Assembly: GCF_032108445.1 (NCBI RefSeq) | Contig: NZ_CP134876.1 | Coordinates: 2,232,001-2,296,000, forward strand | DNA length: 64,000 nucleotides | Source of the DNA: Micromonospora halotolerans | GTDB lineage: Bacteria; Actinomycetota; Actinomycetes; Mycobacteriales; Micromonosporaceae | Reading direction: 5' to 3' | Part shown: positions 53,987-62,919 of the stretch, piece after piece | How positions within the stretch are numbered: position 1 is the stretch's first letter | Layout of the letters: every line of letters starts with the position of its first letter | The notes under the pieces: model-generated | The model's input: only the letters and a program-made list of their open reading frames with translations | Database searches by the model: none | What the model was told of the DNA's origin: nothing | Made by a program: the position numbers and the translations under genes

Positions 53987-54015
53987 TACCCGCGGCCCAT
54001 GCCGGGGCGCGGGTA
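53987..54015. promoter_or_regulatory. Small hairpin in the region upstream of the LOG gene
   Basis: TACCCGCG (53987-53994) pairs with CGCGGGTA (54008-54015), followed by an AT-richer run (TATTTCCACTACAACTACAG). The 250-nt region 53896-54145 holds the divergent promoters of DUF3151 and the LOG gene; no further gene is seen. Confidence 0.35.
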
Positions 54016-54145
54016 TTTCCACTACAACTACAGATCCGGAACCTCCCCAGGACCGGGTAGTGCAGGAGCCCGGCGGCCTGGCCATCGGGCTCCTGTCCGT
54101 GCTCCCCACGTTTGCCGGCTTGCCGCCCGGGGGCAGGATGGTCGG

Positions 54146-55357
54146 GTGCCGACCCCACCACCCGCGGACGTCATCGAGCCGCACGCCACCCGAACCGACG
54201 AGATCGAGACCCGGACCGAGTTCGACCGGCGGCTGGCCGAGGGGACCCTCGCCGGCGTGACCGTCCAGGGCCTCCGCCTCGACCTGGACCCGGTTCCCGA
54301 CCTGCGCGGCGCCGAGGTCGCCGGCACGCTCTTCGTGGGCTGCCGGTTCGCCGACCGCGAGGTCGGCGCGGACCTGGTCCGCCGGGGCGCGAACGTCGTC
54401 CCACCCTTCTCCGGGCTGCCCTACCCGACGCAGCCGTCCCACCTCTACACCGCCGACGACCTGGCCGCCGGCTTCGCCGAGGGCGGGTTCGCCGGGATGT
54501 ACGACACCCGGGTGTACGCGCACTTCCGGGCGCACGGCGGCGCCCTGCCCGACGTGCGGGAGGCGCTCGGCCAGCGGCTGCACGACCACGGGGTGGACAA
54601 CGCCCTGGCCGACGCCACCCGGGCCTGGCTGGCCGTGCACGGGCCGCAGTCGGTGGTGGGTGTGATGGGTGGGCACGCGGTGCCGCGCGGCAGCGCCGCG
54701 TACCGGATGGCGGCCGTGCTGGGTTGGGAGCTGGCGCGGGCCGACCGGCTGGTGGTGACCGGCGGCGGCCCCGGCGTGATGGAGGCGGCGAACCTGGGCG
54801 CGTTCCTCGCGGCCTGGCCGGCGGAGGATCTGACGGCGGCGATCGACCTGCTGGCCACGGCGCCCGACTTCACCGACCACGACCGCTACACGGCCGCGGC
54901 GCTGCGGGTCCGGGCCCGGTACGCGGCCGGCCCGTCCCTGCCCACGCCCCGCCCGGCGGCGCCCGGCACCGAGTGGGCCCGCTCGGGCGGCCTGGCCATC
55001 CCCACCTGGCTGTACGGGCACGAGCCGGCGAACCTGTTCGCCGGCCGGATCGCCAAGTACTTCTCGAACGCCATCCGGGAGGACACCATCCTGCGGCTGG
55101 CCCGGGGCGGGATCGTCTTCGCGCCCGGCCGGGCCGGCACGGTGCAGGAGGTGTTCCAGGCGGCCACGAAGACCTTCTACGGCACCGACGGGGCGAGCGG
55201 CGCGTACGTGTTCCTGGACCGCACCTACTGGACCACCGAGCTGCCGGTGGAGTCGCTGCTGCGGCCGCTCTTCGCGGCCTCCCCGTTCGGCGACCTGTCG
55301 GCCACGATCCACCTCACGGACGACGCCCGCGAGGCGGCCCGGATCCTCACCGCGTGA
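54146..55357 (+). CDS. LOG family nucleotide-monophosphate nucleosidase-like protein
   Basis: 403 residues from the GTG at 54146 (AGGA 7 nt upstream). The Rossmann core has VTGGGPGVMEAANLGAFL and, later, IVFAPGRAGTVQEVFQA, a variant of the LOG PGGxGTxxE motif with Arg for the second Gly. A ~130-residue N-terminal domain precedes it, more like PpnN than the small LOG proteins. It may split purine or pyrimidine monophosphates to base and ribose-5-phosphate. The exact activity is uncertain. A shared hairpin with fba follows. Confidence 0.75.
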   Translation: MPTPPPADVIEPHATRTDEIETRTEFDRRLAEGTLAGVTVQGLRLDLDPVPDLRGAEVAGTLFVGCRFADREVGADLVRRGANVVPPFSGLPYPTQPSHLYTADDLAAGFAEGGFAGMYDTRVYAHFRAHGGALPDVREALGQRLHDHGVDNALADATRAWLAVHGPQSVVGVMGGHAVPRGSAAYRMAAVLGWELARADRLVVTGGGPGVMEAANLGAFLAAWPAEDLTAAIDLLATAPDFTDHDRYTAAALRVRARYAAGPSLPTPRPAAPGTEWARSGGLAIPTWLYGHEPANLFAGRIAKYFSNAIREDTILRLARGGIVFAPGRAGTVQEVFQAATKTFYGTDGASGAYVFLDRTYWTTELPVESLLRPLFAASPFGDLSATIHLTDDAREAARILTA

Positions 55358-55359
55358 AA

Positions 55360-55405
55360 GGAGGGGCCCCCGGTCGACAACCGTTCGTCGACCGGGGGCC
55401 CCTCC
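55360..55405. terminator. Bidirectional hairpin terminator
   Basis: Perfect 19-bp inverted repeat (55360-55378 with 55387-55405), 8-nt loop, between the convergent LOG and aldolase genes. Confidence 0.85.
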
Positions 55406-55413
55406 TCAGCAGG

Positions 55414-56436
55414 TCACTTCATCGTGGTGCCGGTGGAGCGCAGGTGCTCGCAGGCCTCGACGACGCGGGCGGCCATGCCGGCCTCGGCGGCCTTGCCCCA
55501 GACGCGGGGGTCGTACATCTTCTTGTTGCCGACCTCGCCGTCGACCTTCAGCACGCCGTCGTAGTTGCGGAACATGTGGTCCGCGACCGGCCGGGTGAAG
55601 GTGTACTGGGTGTCGGTGTCGATGTTCATCTTCACCACGCCGTAGTCCAGCGCCTCGCGGATCTCGGACAGCAGCGAGCCGGAACCGCCGTGGAAGACCA
55701 GGCTGAGCGGCTTCTCCTTGCCGTACTTGGCGCCGACCGCCACCTGGATGTGGTGGAGCACCTCCGGGCGGAGCTTGACGTTGCCCGGCTTGTAGACGCC
55801 GTGCACGTTGCCGAAGGTCAGCGCCGCCATGTAGCGGCCCTTCTCACCGAGGCCGAGCGCGTCGACCATGGCCAGGCCGTCCTCGACGGTGGTGTAGAGC
55901 TTCTCGTTGATGGCGTTCTCGACGCCGTCCTCCTCGCCGCCGACGACGCCGACCTCGATCTCAAGGACGATCTTGCCCTTGGCGGCCTCGGTGAGCAGCT
56001 GCTCGGCGATCTCCAGGTTCTCGGCCACCGGCACCGCCGAGCCGTCCCACATGTGCGACTGGAAGAGCGGCTCCTGGCCGTTCTTCACCCGCTCCTGCGA
56101 GATGGCCATGAGCGGACGGACGAACTTGTCCAGCTTGTCCTTCGGGCAGTGGTCGGTGTGCAGCGCGATGTTCACCGGGTACTTCTTGGCCACCTCGTGC
56201 GCGTACGCCGCGAACGCCACCGCGCCGGTCACCATGTCCTTCACGGACGGGCCGGACAGGTACTCCGCGCCACCGGTCGAGACCTGGATGATGCCGTCGC
56301 TCTCCGCGTCGGCGAAGCCCTTGAGCGCCGCGTTCAGCGTCTGCGAGGAGGTCACGTTGATCGCGGGGTACGCGTACCGGCCGGCCTTGGCCCGGTCCAG
56401 CATCTCCGCGTAAGCCTCGGGGGAAGCGATGGGCAT
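55414..56436 (-). CDS. fbaA: Fructose-bisphosphate aldolase, class II
   Basis: 340 residues. Zn ligands are in ALHTDHCPKDKL and VFHGGSGS, and EIEVGVVGGEEDGVE is the usual loop. It splits or makes fructose-1,6-bisphosphate in glycolysis and gluconeogenesis. AAGGAG stands 8 nt before the ATG. The neighbourhood DUF3151-fba-DedA is conserved in mycobacteria. Confidence 0.97.
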   Translation of the reverse strand: MPIASPEAYAEMLDRAKAGRYAYPAINVTSSQTLNAALKGFADAESDGIIQVSTGGAEYLSGPSVKDMVTGAVAFAAYAHEVAKKYPVNIALHTDHCPKDKLDKFVRPLMAISQERVKNGQEPLFQSHMWDGSAVPVAENLEIAEQLLTEAAKGKIVLEIEVGVVGGEEDGVENAINEKLYTTVEDGLAMVDALGLGEKGRYMAALTFGNVHGVYKPGNVKLRPEVLHHIQVAVGAKYGKEKPLSLVFHGGSGSLLSEIREALDYGVVKMNIDTDTQYTFTRPVADHMFRNYDGVLKVDGEVGNKKMYDPRVWGKAAEAGMAARVVEACEHLRSTGTTMK

Positions 56437-56567
56437 GTCGAACGCTCCTTACTTACCGCTCTCGGCCGTGCAGGCCGCTGTCTTCCATGGGTGCGCCGGA
56501 CCGCGCTGTCCACCGCCGGAAGTATCCCGTAGGAGCGCGCGGTGGGCACAACCGACCCGGGAACCGC

Positions 56568-56951
56568 TCACCGCTCGTCCAGGCTGTCCGGCAGCACGAC
56601 GCTGATCAGCCAGCTCACCACCGCCATCACGATGGCGCCCCAGAACGCGGCCCAGAAGCCGTTCACGTGGAACGACAGGTCCAGCCCGCGTGCGATCAAG
56701 TCGGTGAGCAGGAACAGCAGGGCGTTGACCACGAGCGCGAACAGACCGAGCGTGAGCAGGTAGAAAACGCAGCCGATCACCTTGATGACCGGCTTCAGCA
56801 GGGCGTTGACCGCGCCGAAGATGAGCGCCACCACGACCAGGGTGAACACGGTGTTGAATCCGTTGTGACCGGTCACCTCCACCCCGGGCACGATGAGCGT
56901 GGTGACCCACAGCGCGACCGCGGTGATCGCCAGCCGGATCAGGAAGCCCAC
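56568..56951 (-). CDS. Four-helix membrane protein (phage holin family 4 / DUF360-like)
   Basis: 127 residues from the GTG at 56951 after AGGATGG. Four membrane helices with FGAVNALLKPVIKVIGCVFYL, the signature of the mycobacterial-type family named for phage holin but found as a housekeeping membrane protein. No lysis gene is present, so a holin role is unlikely. The function is unknown. Confidence 0.8.
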   Translation of the reverse strand: MGFLIRLAITAVALWVTTLIVPGVEVTGHNGFNTVFTLVVVALIFGAVNALLKPVIKVIGCVFYLLTLGLFALVVNALLFLLTDLIARGLDLSFHVNGFWAAFWGAIVMAVVSWLISVVLPDSLDER

Positions 56952-57088
56952 GTCACCATCCTGGCACCGGGTGCCCGCCCCGGACGGCACAATTGCCGAT
57001 CCACCGTTCCCTCCGCTGCCGAGCGGGGACCCGGGTCAACCCGTACGGTGTGGTGGTGACCGGCCGCACCGAGTTCCAGGGAGGGACG

Positions 57089-57301
57089 ATGGGTCAGCCC
57101 GAGGAGGACTTCGCCCCGAGCCACCACCTCGCTCCGGAGGAGCGGGACCCGGAGGCGGAGCCGGCCGACGCGGTCGAGCAGGCCGCCGTGGTCACCCCCG
57201 AGGAGGGCGACGGTGAGCCGCAGCGGGGGTTCGAGGTCGACGACTGGGACGCCATGGAGCAGGCCCGGGTGGTCACCGCCGACGAGGACGACTACCGCTG
57301 A
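57089..57301 (+). CDS. Small acidic protein with internal duplication
   Basis: 70 residues from the ATG at 57089, preceded by AGGGAGG. Two copies of one motif are visible: DAVEQAAVVTPEEGD (about 28-42) and DAMEQARVVTADEDD (about 54-68). It is extremely acidic and lacks a membrane segment; the C-terminal DEDDYR is characteristic of a small actinobacterial family I cannot name with certainty. A hairpin terminator follows directly. Confidence 0.65.
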   Translation: MGQPEEDFAPSHHLAPEERDPEAEPADAVEQAAVVTPEEGDGEPQRGFEVDDWDAMEQARVVTADEDDYR

Positions 57302-57305
57302 GCCG

Positions 57306-57334
57306 CGCGGGCGGGGCCGGCGGCCCCGCCCGCG
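57306..57334. terminator. Hairpin terminator between convergent genes
   Basis: Perfect 13-bp stem (57306-57318 with 57322-57334), 3-nt loop, touching the LCP gene stop. Confidence 0.75.
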
Positions 57335-58396
57335 TCAGCGCAGCGCGGTGACCTGCTTCGGGTGCGCGGCTGTCCACTCACCGAGCCGGTCGCCGCGCAG
57401 CGCGTCGAGGAAGCCCGGGGCCAGCGCGGGGTCGAGCCGGAACCCGTACGGTTCCTTCTCGGGGTAACGGACCGGCAGGCCGACCGCGACCGGATCGACG
57501 GTGGCCGCCTTCCCGGCCACGGCGAGCAGCGTCAGCAGGGACGTCTCGCCGGTGTCGGTCACCAGGCCCGAGCCGGCCTGCGAGATCAGCCGGTTGAGCA
57601 GCACCGGGTTGGTCAGCACTCCCTGCTCACGGATCCGGGTGAGCAGTCCGGCCGCGTACCGGCCGGCGTTGCGGTCCCGGTCCAGTCCGCCGTCGGGCAT
57701 CCCGTACCGCTGGCGAAGCACGTCCACCGCGGCGGCGCCGTCGAGCCGCTGGCACCCGGCCGGGTAGGTCCGGTGGGTGTGGTGGGAGCGGACCGTCGCC
57801 GGCAGGCAGATCGGCACGCCGCCGACGGCGTCGGTGAGCTCCCGGGTCGCCCCGTAGGTGAGCACCGCGCCGGCGTCGATCCGTACGCCGGTGAGCTGGG
57901 CGACCACCTGCCGGGTCGACCGGTATCCGGCGGCCAGGTCCGTTCCGGCCGGCCCGGCGCCGGCGGTGAAGGTCGCGTTGAGCTTGTCGGTCCCCCGGCC
58001 GGGGACGGGCACCAGCAGGTCGCGCGGGAGCGAGACCAGGTAGAGCCTGCTGCGGTCCGCCGGCACGTGCACCAGCAGCACGGAGTCGGCGCGCCGACCC
58101 CCGCCGGCCTGGTCCAGGCCGAGGAGCAGCACGTTCATCGCCCCGCTGGGCGCCGGCGTCGCCGGCGTCGCCGGCGCGCCGAGCAGGTGCGCGCTCTCCG
58201 GCGGTCCCGGCGCGACCGCGGTGAATCCGGCCAGGGCGGCGGCCACCACCGCCAGCGCCGTGCCGGCGAGCCGGAGGCGGAACCGGCGGCGCCGGCGGCG
58301 GACCACGGCGCGGTCGATGGCGATCCGGACCGGGCCGACCGCCGGGGTCAACTCCTCGCGCCGCGCGAAAGCGGCCCGCAGGTCGTCCTCGATCAT
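57335..58396 (-). CDS. LytR-CpsA-Psr (LCP) family wall-polymer ligase-like protein
   Basis: 353 residues from the ATG at 58396, with GGAGGT 6 nt upstream. A cytoplasmic segment with RRRRRR is followed by one membrane helix (about 45-65) and an extracytoplasmic LCP domain: DSVLLVHVPADRSRLYLVSL, PRDLLVPVPG, and RYGMPDGGLDRDRNAGRYA with the conserved Asp and Arg residues. LCP proteins transfer polyprenyl-linked polymers to peptidoglycan or cut the linkage. The N-terminal part looks like that of anti-sigma proteins, and the stop of the upstream ECF gene overlaps its start, so it may also control that sigma factor. Confidence 0.82.
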   Translation of the reverse strand: MIEDDLRAAFARREELTPAVGPVRIAIDRAVVRRRRRRFRLRLAGTALAVVAAALAGFTAVAPGPPESAHLLGAPATPATPAPSGAMNVLLLGLDQAGGGRRADSVLLVHVPADRSRLYLVSLPRDLLVPVPGRGTDKLNATFTAGAGPAGTDLAAGYRSTRQVVAQLTGVRIDAGAVLTYGATRELTDAVGGVPICLPATVRSHHTHRTYPAGCQRLDGAAAVDVLRQRYGMPDGGLDRDRNAGRYAAGLLTRIREQGVLTNPVLLNRLISQAGSGLVTDTGETSLLTLLAVAGKAATVDPVAVGLPVRYPEKEPYGFRLDPALAPGFLDALRGDRLGEWTAAHPKQVTALR

Positions 58397-58878
58397 CAGC
58401 AGACCTCCACGTACTCGGCTCGGAGGGTGGCCAGGGCCCGGGAGATGCAGGAGCGGACGGTGCCGACGGCGCAGCCGAGGATCTCCGCGATCTCCGCGTC
58501 GGGCAGGTCCTCGTAGTAGCGGAGCACCAGCGTGGCCCGCTGCCGCCGGGGCAGCCGGGACAGCCACGACCAGACCTGGTCGCGGTCCACCGCGGACTGC
58601 GCGTGGTCGCTCGGCGCCGGCACGGCCTCGTCCGGTTCGCCGCGCAGCAGCACCCGGCGCGCCCACGAGCCGCGCCGCCAGTCGATGAACTGGTTGGTCA
58701 GCATCCGGCGCACGTACCGCTCGGGCGCGTCGCTGCGGGCGACCCGGCGCCAGTTGAGCTGGACCCGGACCATGGTCTCCTGCACCAGATCCTGGGCCTG
58801 GTGCGGATCCCCGGTCAGCATGACCGCGTACCGCAGCAGGGCGCCCAGCCGCGCGTCGGCGAACTCCTCGTACGTCAC
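58396..58878 (-). CDS. ECF RNA polymerase sigma factor, SigE family
   Basis: 160 residues. Region 2 (ALLRYAVMLTGDPHQAQDLV, then RVQLNWRRV) and region 4 (LSRLPRRQRATLVLRYYEDL; ILGCAVGTVRSCISRAL) are complete. The second SigE-like ECF factor in this window. It is followed by, and overlaps, the LCP gene, so it likely responds to cell-wall state. Divergent to the LPXTG protein gene. Confidence 0.88.
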   Translation of the reverse strand: MTYEEFADARLGALLRYAVMLTGDPHQAQDLVQETMVRVQLNWRRVARSDAPERYVRRMLTNQFIDWRRGSWARRVLLRGEPDEAVPAPSDHAQSAVDRDQVWSWLSRLPRRQRATLVLRYYEDLPDAEIAEILGCAVGTVRSCISRALATLRAEYVEVC

Positions 58879-58996
58879 TGCACCTCCCGGTGTCCCGCCC
58901 TAGTTGACGGGTACGGGCCGGCGGAACATTGCACCGCCGCTGATCGGCCGTTCGGTCAATATCTGCCGTCCGGCGCCACCTGGGACAGCGCGGGCA

Positions 58997-59013
58997 CTTA
59001 AGAGTTCCTTAAG
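58997..59013 (+). promoter_or_regulatory. CTTAAG repeat upstream of LPXTG protein
   Basis: CTTAAG-agttc-CTTAAG, two palindromic hexamers 11 nt apart, in the 183-nt region between the ECF and LPXTG genes. It could be an operator. GGAGG just before the ATG at 59062 is the ribosome site. Confidence 0.35.
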
Positions 59014-59061
59014 CTCCACGGGCTCCACCTGATCAACCCCCCCCACGGAGGAACCCCCACC

Positions 59062-60636
59062 ATGTTCACCAACTCCACTCGGCGCTGGCTCGCCGGGTTG
59101 GGCGTCGCAGGCGCGTTCGTCGCCGCCTCCGCCACCCCGGCCGTCGCCGGCGGATCCCAGATCAAGCTGGGCCTCTACTTCAGCGACACCACGATCGCCA
59201 CGAACTCCGACGGCAAGATCGGGGACACTAGGATCTTCAGCTCCGCCCCGACCGTGCTGCACGACGTCGCCATTCGCTACGACTTCTCCGACCTGGCCGG
59301 CAAGGTGACCGTCGGCGAGGAATCTGGCAGCTACTGCAGCACGCCGTCGGAGTACGTGCTGCTCTGCACCAACCCGTTCGACGTCGAGGTCTACGAGTGG
59401 GGCTCGACCGGCTTCTTCGACGTGCAGCTCAAGACCACCAGCAAGGCGAAGGACGGTGACGCCGGCACGCTGAAGGTCACCATGACCGCGGCCGGCCAGG
59501 ACCCGATCTCGCACGACGCGAAGATCCGGGTCGGCGAGGGTGTCGACCTGTCCGCCGGTCCGGAGACCACGACGTCGGCCGCCCCCGGTAAGAGCTTCAC
59601 CGCTCCGGCGACGGTCAGCAACGCGGGCGAGACCGCCGCCAAGGGTGCCGTCGCGATCTTCTTCAACGACTACGGCATGAACGCGGCCAAGCACTTCAGC
59701 AACTGCACGTACGTGGGCGACGAGCTGCGCACCTGCCAGTTCGACGAGGAGCTGGCTGCGGGCAGCACCTTCACCGCGTCGCTGCCGTACGCCCTCGGCG
59801 CGGACACCTACGCCCCGAGCAGCAAGTACGGCGAGATCATCTGGATGACCCCGGCCGAGTTCGAGGACTTCCAGAACGACGTGGACTTCAACGAGGAGAC
59901 GATCGGCCAGCCGGGCGCCGACGGCGAGCTGGCCCTCACTCAGGTCCCCGGCAAGGCGACCGCCCAGGGCTTCCAGGCCGACCGGCAGCCGGACAACAAC
60001 GGCACCATCGTCACGGTGAAGGCGACCGGCAAGAACGGCACCGACCTGGAGGCGCTCGGCACCTCGGTCAACGGCGCGGCCGGCGCCACGGTGAAGGCGA
60101 CCTTCGGGCTGCGCAACAACGGCCCGGCGACCCTCGACTACAACCGGGCGGGCAGCTCGGTCACCTACCTGAACTTCGACGTGCCGCAGGGCACGACGGC
60201 GGTCGCGGTTCCGGAGAACTGCATCACCAGGAACGGCGACGAGTGGGGCGAGCCGGGTCAGCCGGGCCAGCGCCACTACTTCTGCTACTTCGCTACGGTG
60301 CTGAAGGCCGGCGACTCGGAGATGCTGGACTTCTCGCTCCGGGTCGACAAGGTGATCGCCAACGCGACCGGGCCGGTGAAGATCAATGTCACCTGCCAGT
60401 GCGATGGCGGCTTTACCCGTGACTTGAAGCCGGCCAACGACACCGCCAAGGTCGTGGTGAACGCCGCGCCGGGTGGCGACGGCGGCCAGGGTGGCGGTGG
60501 CGAGGGTGACGGCGGCACGCTGCCGATCACCGGTTCCTCCACCGCTCTGATCGCCGGCGTCGGCGCGCTGCTGCTCGCCGCCGGGGCGGCCGGCTACGTG
60601 GTGTCCCGCCGCCGCCGGACCCGCTTCGTCGCCTGA
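59062..60636 (+). CDS. Sortase-anchored (LPITG) surface protein
   Basis: 524 residues. A signal peptide (about 1-29, TPAVAGG) and a long extracytoplasmic part of two or three beta domains (DUF11-like: ATFGLRNNGPATLDYNRAGS) are followed by a Gly-rich spacer, LPITG at about 487, a membrane helix and RRRRTRF. This is the classic sortase-sorted cell-wall protein plan. The sortase gene is not in the window. Ligand unknown; two Cys pairs (YCSTPSEYVLLC, FSNCTYVGDELRTC) probably form disulfides. Confidence 0.85.
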   Translation: MFTNSTRRWLAGLGVAGAFVAASATPAVAGGSQIKLGLYFSDTTIATNSDGKIGDTRIFSSAPTVLHDVAIRYDFSDLAGKVTVGEESGSYCSTPSEYVLLCTNPFDVEVYEWGSTGFFDVQLKTTSKAKDGDAGTLKVTMTAAGQDPISHDAKIRVGEGVDLSAGPETTTSAAPGKSFTAPATVSNAGETAAKGAVAIFFNDYGMNAAKHFSNCTYVGDELRTCQFDEELAAGSTFTASLPYALGADTYAPSSKYGEIIWMTPAEFEDFQNDVDFNEETIGQPGADGELALTQVPGKATAQGFQADRQPDNNGTIVTVKATGKNGTDLEALGTSVNGAAGATVKATFGLRNNGPATLDYNRAGSSVTYLNFDVPQGTTAVAVPENCITRNGDEWGEPGQPGQRHYFCYFATVLKAGDSEMLDFSLRVDKVIANATGPVKINVTCQCDGGFTRDLKPANDTAKVVVNAAPGGDGGQGGGGEGDGGTLPITGSSTALIAGVGALLLAAGAAGYVVSRRRRTRFVA

Positions 60637-60771
60637 CCGGAGCACCACCCGCAACCACGGTGCCCCGCCGACCCGGTCGGCGGGGCACCGGCATGTCCGG
60701 CCCCGGTACCCGGTCGACCCGCGGCGGTGACCAGTACGCCCGGTCCGGCGAGGCGCCGGACAGCCCCCGGG

Positions 60772-60777
60772 TACCCT
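60772..60777 (+). promoter_or_regulatory. Leaderless -10 element of DedA gene
   Basis: TACCCT, 8 nt before the GTG at 60786. The same hexamer and spacing precede the pyrE-like gene (62767-62762, minus strand). Confidence 0.45.
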
Positions 60778-60785
60778 TTGTGGCC

Positions 60786-61595
60786 GTGGACACAGCAGAG
60801 AAGACCCGGATGCTTTCCGAGAGCGTGGCCCTCAACCCGCTGGACCCGAAGGAACTCATCCACACCTTCGGGATGGTCGGCGTCTGGGCGATCCTCTTCG
60901 CCGAGACCGGCCTGCTGGTCGGCTTCTTCTTCCCGGGCGACTCGCTGCTCTTCCTGGCCGGGGTGGCCGCCTCGCCGGTGGCCGACGCGATCTTCGGCCA
61001 CGGCACCCGGCTCTCGCTGGCCGGCCTGCTGATCGGCGGCCCGCTCTGCGCTATCGCCGGCGCCCAGCTCGGCCACTGGCTGGGCGGGCGCTACGGCAAG
61101 CGGATGTTCGACCGCCCCAACTCCCGTCTGTTCAAGCGGGAGTACGTGGAGAAGGCCGAGTACTACTTCCAGAAGTTCGGCCCGGCGAAGGCCGTGGTGC
61201 TGGCCCGGTTCATCCCGATCGTGCGGACCTTCCTCAACCCGGTGGCCGGCGTGCTGGGCATGCCCGCCCGGCAGTTCCTCCTGTGGAACGTGGTCGGGGC
61301 GATCCTCTGGGTGGACGGCATCCTGCTGATCGGCTACCTGCTGGCCCACCAGATCTACGACGCGATCGGCGACAAGATCGACCGGTACATCCTGCCGGTG
61401 GTCGCGCTCATCGTCCTGATCTCGGTGCTGCCGATCTTCTTCGAGTTCCTCCGCGACCGGCGGGCGCGCAAGCGCGGTGAGGCGGTCGCGGTGATCGCCG
61501 CGGCCAGCGCGGCGGGCGCCGTGGACGCGGTCCGGGACGCCATCGACGGCGACGACGACCAGCACCACCGGCGCGGCGGCCAGCACCGCCGCTGA
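60786..61595 (+). CDS. DedA family membrane protein (long form)
   Basis: 269 residues from the GTG at 60786 (GTG at 60780 possible). It has FAETGLLVGFFFPGDSLLFLAG, the DedA Glu/Asp pair, and ARFIPIVRTFLNPVAGVLGM with the essential Arg residues, plus several membrane helices. It corresponds to the mycobacterial DedA protein encoded next to fba. It likely moves undecaprenyl- or other lipid phosphates across the membrane with protons. Differs clearly from copies A and B. The C-terminal ~45 residues are charged and disordered. Confidence 0.87.
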   Translation: MDTAEKTRMLSESVALNPLDPKELIHTFGMVGVWAILFAETGLLVGFFFPGDSLLFLAGVAASPVADAIFGHGTRLSLAGLLIGGPLCAIAGAQLGHWLGGRYGKRMFDRPNSRLFKREYVEKAEYYFQKFGPAKAVVLARFIPIVRTFLNPVAGVLGMPARQFLLWNVVGAILWVDGILLIGYLLAHQIYDAIGDKIDRYILPVVALIVLISVLPIFFEFLRDRRARKRGEAVAVIAAASAAGAVDAVRDAIDGDDDQHHRRGGQHRR

Positions 61596-61607
61596 CCCCG
61601 GACACAC

Positions 61608-61642
61608 CGAAGGCCGGCCCCCTCTCGGGGAGCCGGCCTTCG
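61608..61642 (+). terminator. Hairpin terminator after DedA
   Basis: 11-bp stem (61608-61618 with 61632-61642) extended by an inner CCCC/GGGG pairing, directly after the stop. The following 136 nt to the ArsR stop hold nothing I can name. Confidence 0.75.
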
Positions 61643-61778
61643 ACTACGACCTGTCGACCTGCGGGTGGCACGGATGACGGCAGCCGTCACCGTTCGGTGG
61701 TGGCGCCACCCCTTGCACGCCACCCATCGCCGCCGCACTCAGTGCGAGCGGCCACCCCGGACTCCGACACGTCCGGAT

Positions 61779-62156
61779 TCAGCGGGCCTTCTTGGTGGCC
61801 CGCTTCCGCGGCGGGGTGAGCAGATCCGCGATCGTGGCGATCGCGGTCGGCACCAGCCGGTAGTACGCCCAGACACCGCGCTTCTCCCGCTCCAGCAAGC
61901 CGGCCTCGGTGAGGATGCGCAGGTGGTGGCTGACCGTCGGCTGCGAGAGGCCGAGCGGCGCGGTGAGGTCACACACGCACGCCTCCCCCTCGGGAGCCGA
62001 CTGGATCAGGCTGAGCAGCCGCAGCCGGGCGGGGTCCGCGAGGGCCTTGAGGACCCCCGCGAGCCGCTCGGCGTCGGCACGTTCGATCGGCTCGCCGGCA
62101 AGCGGCGAGATCTGAGGCATGGTCATTTCAGCCAACGCAGTTCCCACGTTTTCCAT
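61779..62156 (-). CDS. ArsR/SmtB family metalloregulator
   Basis: 125 residues from the ATG at 62156 (ATG at 62126 also possible). The winged helix is DPARLRLLSLIQSAPEGEAC, then LSQPTVSHHLRILTEAGLLE. The CVCDL motif places two cysteines in the alpha-3 position known from arsenic- and cadmium-sensing members, so it probably releases DNA when it binds As(III), Cd(II) or Pb(II). No efflux or arsenate-reductase gene follows, so its target is elsewhere or it controls its own gene. A basic C-terminal tail (RKRATKKAR) follows. Confidence 0.85.
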   Translation of the reverse strand: MENVGTALAEMTMPQISPLAGEPIERADAERLAGVLKALADPARLRLLSLIQSAPEGEACVCDLTAPLGLSQPTVSHHLRILTEAGLLEREKRGVWAYYRLVPTAIATIADLLTPPRKRATKKAR

Positions 62157-62213
62157 CCTTCCACCAGCAGCATCGATCCGCCTGCATATCAGCAGATCCG
62201 AATCGGCAAACTT

Positions 62214-62753
62214 TTACGCCACAAGGCCGAGGTCAGCCAACGTATAGGCCGCCCGATAAGGCAGTCCGGCGGCTCGCACCGCGTCGCCGGCGCCTCGATC
62301 AACAATAACCGCCACACCCACCACCTCGGCCCCGGCCTCGCGCAATGCCTCGACGGCGGTCAACACGCTGCCGCCCGTCGTCGAGGTGTCCTCGACCGCC
62401 AGGACCCGGCGGCCGGCCACGTCCGGCCCCTCGATCCGACGCTGGAGGCCGTGCGCCTTGCCCGCCTTGCGGACCACGAAGGCGTCCACCGGGCGGTCGG
62501 TCCCGGCGGCCGCGTGCAGCATCGCGGTGGCCACCGGGTCGGCACCGAGGGTCAGCCCGCCCACCGCGTCGTACGCCCAGTCGGCGGTGAGGTCGCACAT
62601 CACCCGGCCGATCAACGGCGCCGCCCGGTGATGGAGCGTGACGCGACGCAGATCGACGTACCAGTCCGCCTCCCGACCCGACGAGAGCACCACCCGGCCG
62701 TGGACCACAGCCAGGTCAGTGATGAATTTACGCAGGTCGTCGTGGTCCCCCAT
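62214..62753 (-). CDS. pyrE: Orotate phosphoribosyltransferase
   Basis: 179 residues from the ATG at 62753. PRPP loop RVLAVEDTSTTGGSVLTAVE, hood region VVLSSGREADWYVDLRRVTL and catalytic-loop FVVRKAGKAHGLQRRIEG match OPRT. It joins orotate and PRPP to OMP in pyrimidine synthesis. The ATG is preceded at 8 nt by TACCCT (62767-62762, minus strand) and lacks a ribosome site, so it is probably leaderless. The other pyr genes are not in the window. Stop is followed by 57 nt before the ArsR start. Confidence 0.88.
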   Translation of the reverse strand: MGDHDDLRKFITDLAVVHGRVVLSSGREADWYVDLRRVTLHHRAAPLIGRVMCDLTADWAYDAVGGLTLGADPVATAMLHAAAGTDRPVDAFVVRKAGKAHGLQRRIEGPDVAGRRVLAVEDTSTTGGSVLTAVEALREAGAEVVGVAVIVDRGAGDAVRAAGLPYRAAYTLADLGLVA

Positions 62754-62761
62754 GGCGATAG

Positions 62762-62767
62762 AGGGTA
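62762..62767 (-). promoter_or_regulatory. Leaderless -10 element of pyrE
   Basis: TACCCT on the minus strand, 8 nt before the pyrE ATG. Confidence 0.45.
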
Positions 62768-62919
62768 CTTCGCAAGTCTGGGAGGCGAGCGTGGGGTCCA
62801 CCCGGGTCAACCCTGCGGGCGACCGACGGGTGGCGATGGCCGACTACGCTGTGCGACCGTCCATCCGGGCCGGCGGGCGAGCATCCCGGCTACGGGACCT
62901 CGGTCGGGCCGGCCCGTGG

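Noticed and set aside
56568..56951. Holin-like gene as part of a prophage
   Set aside because: No phage structural, lysis or integrase genes nearby; the family is a common housekeeping membrane protein.
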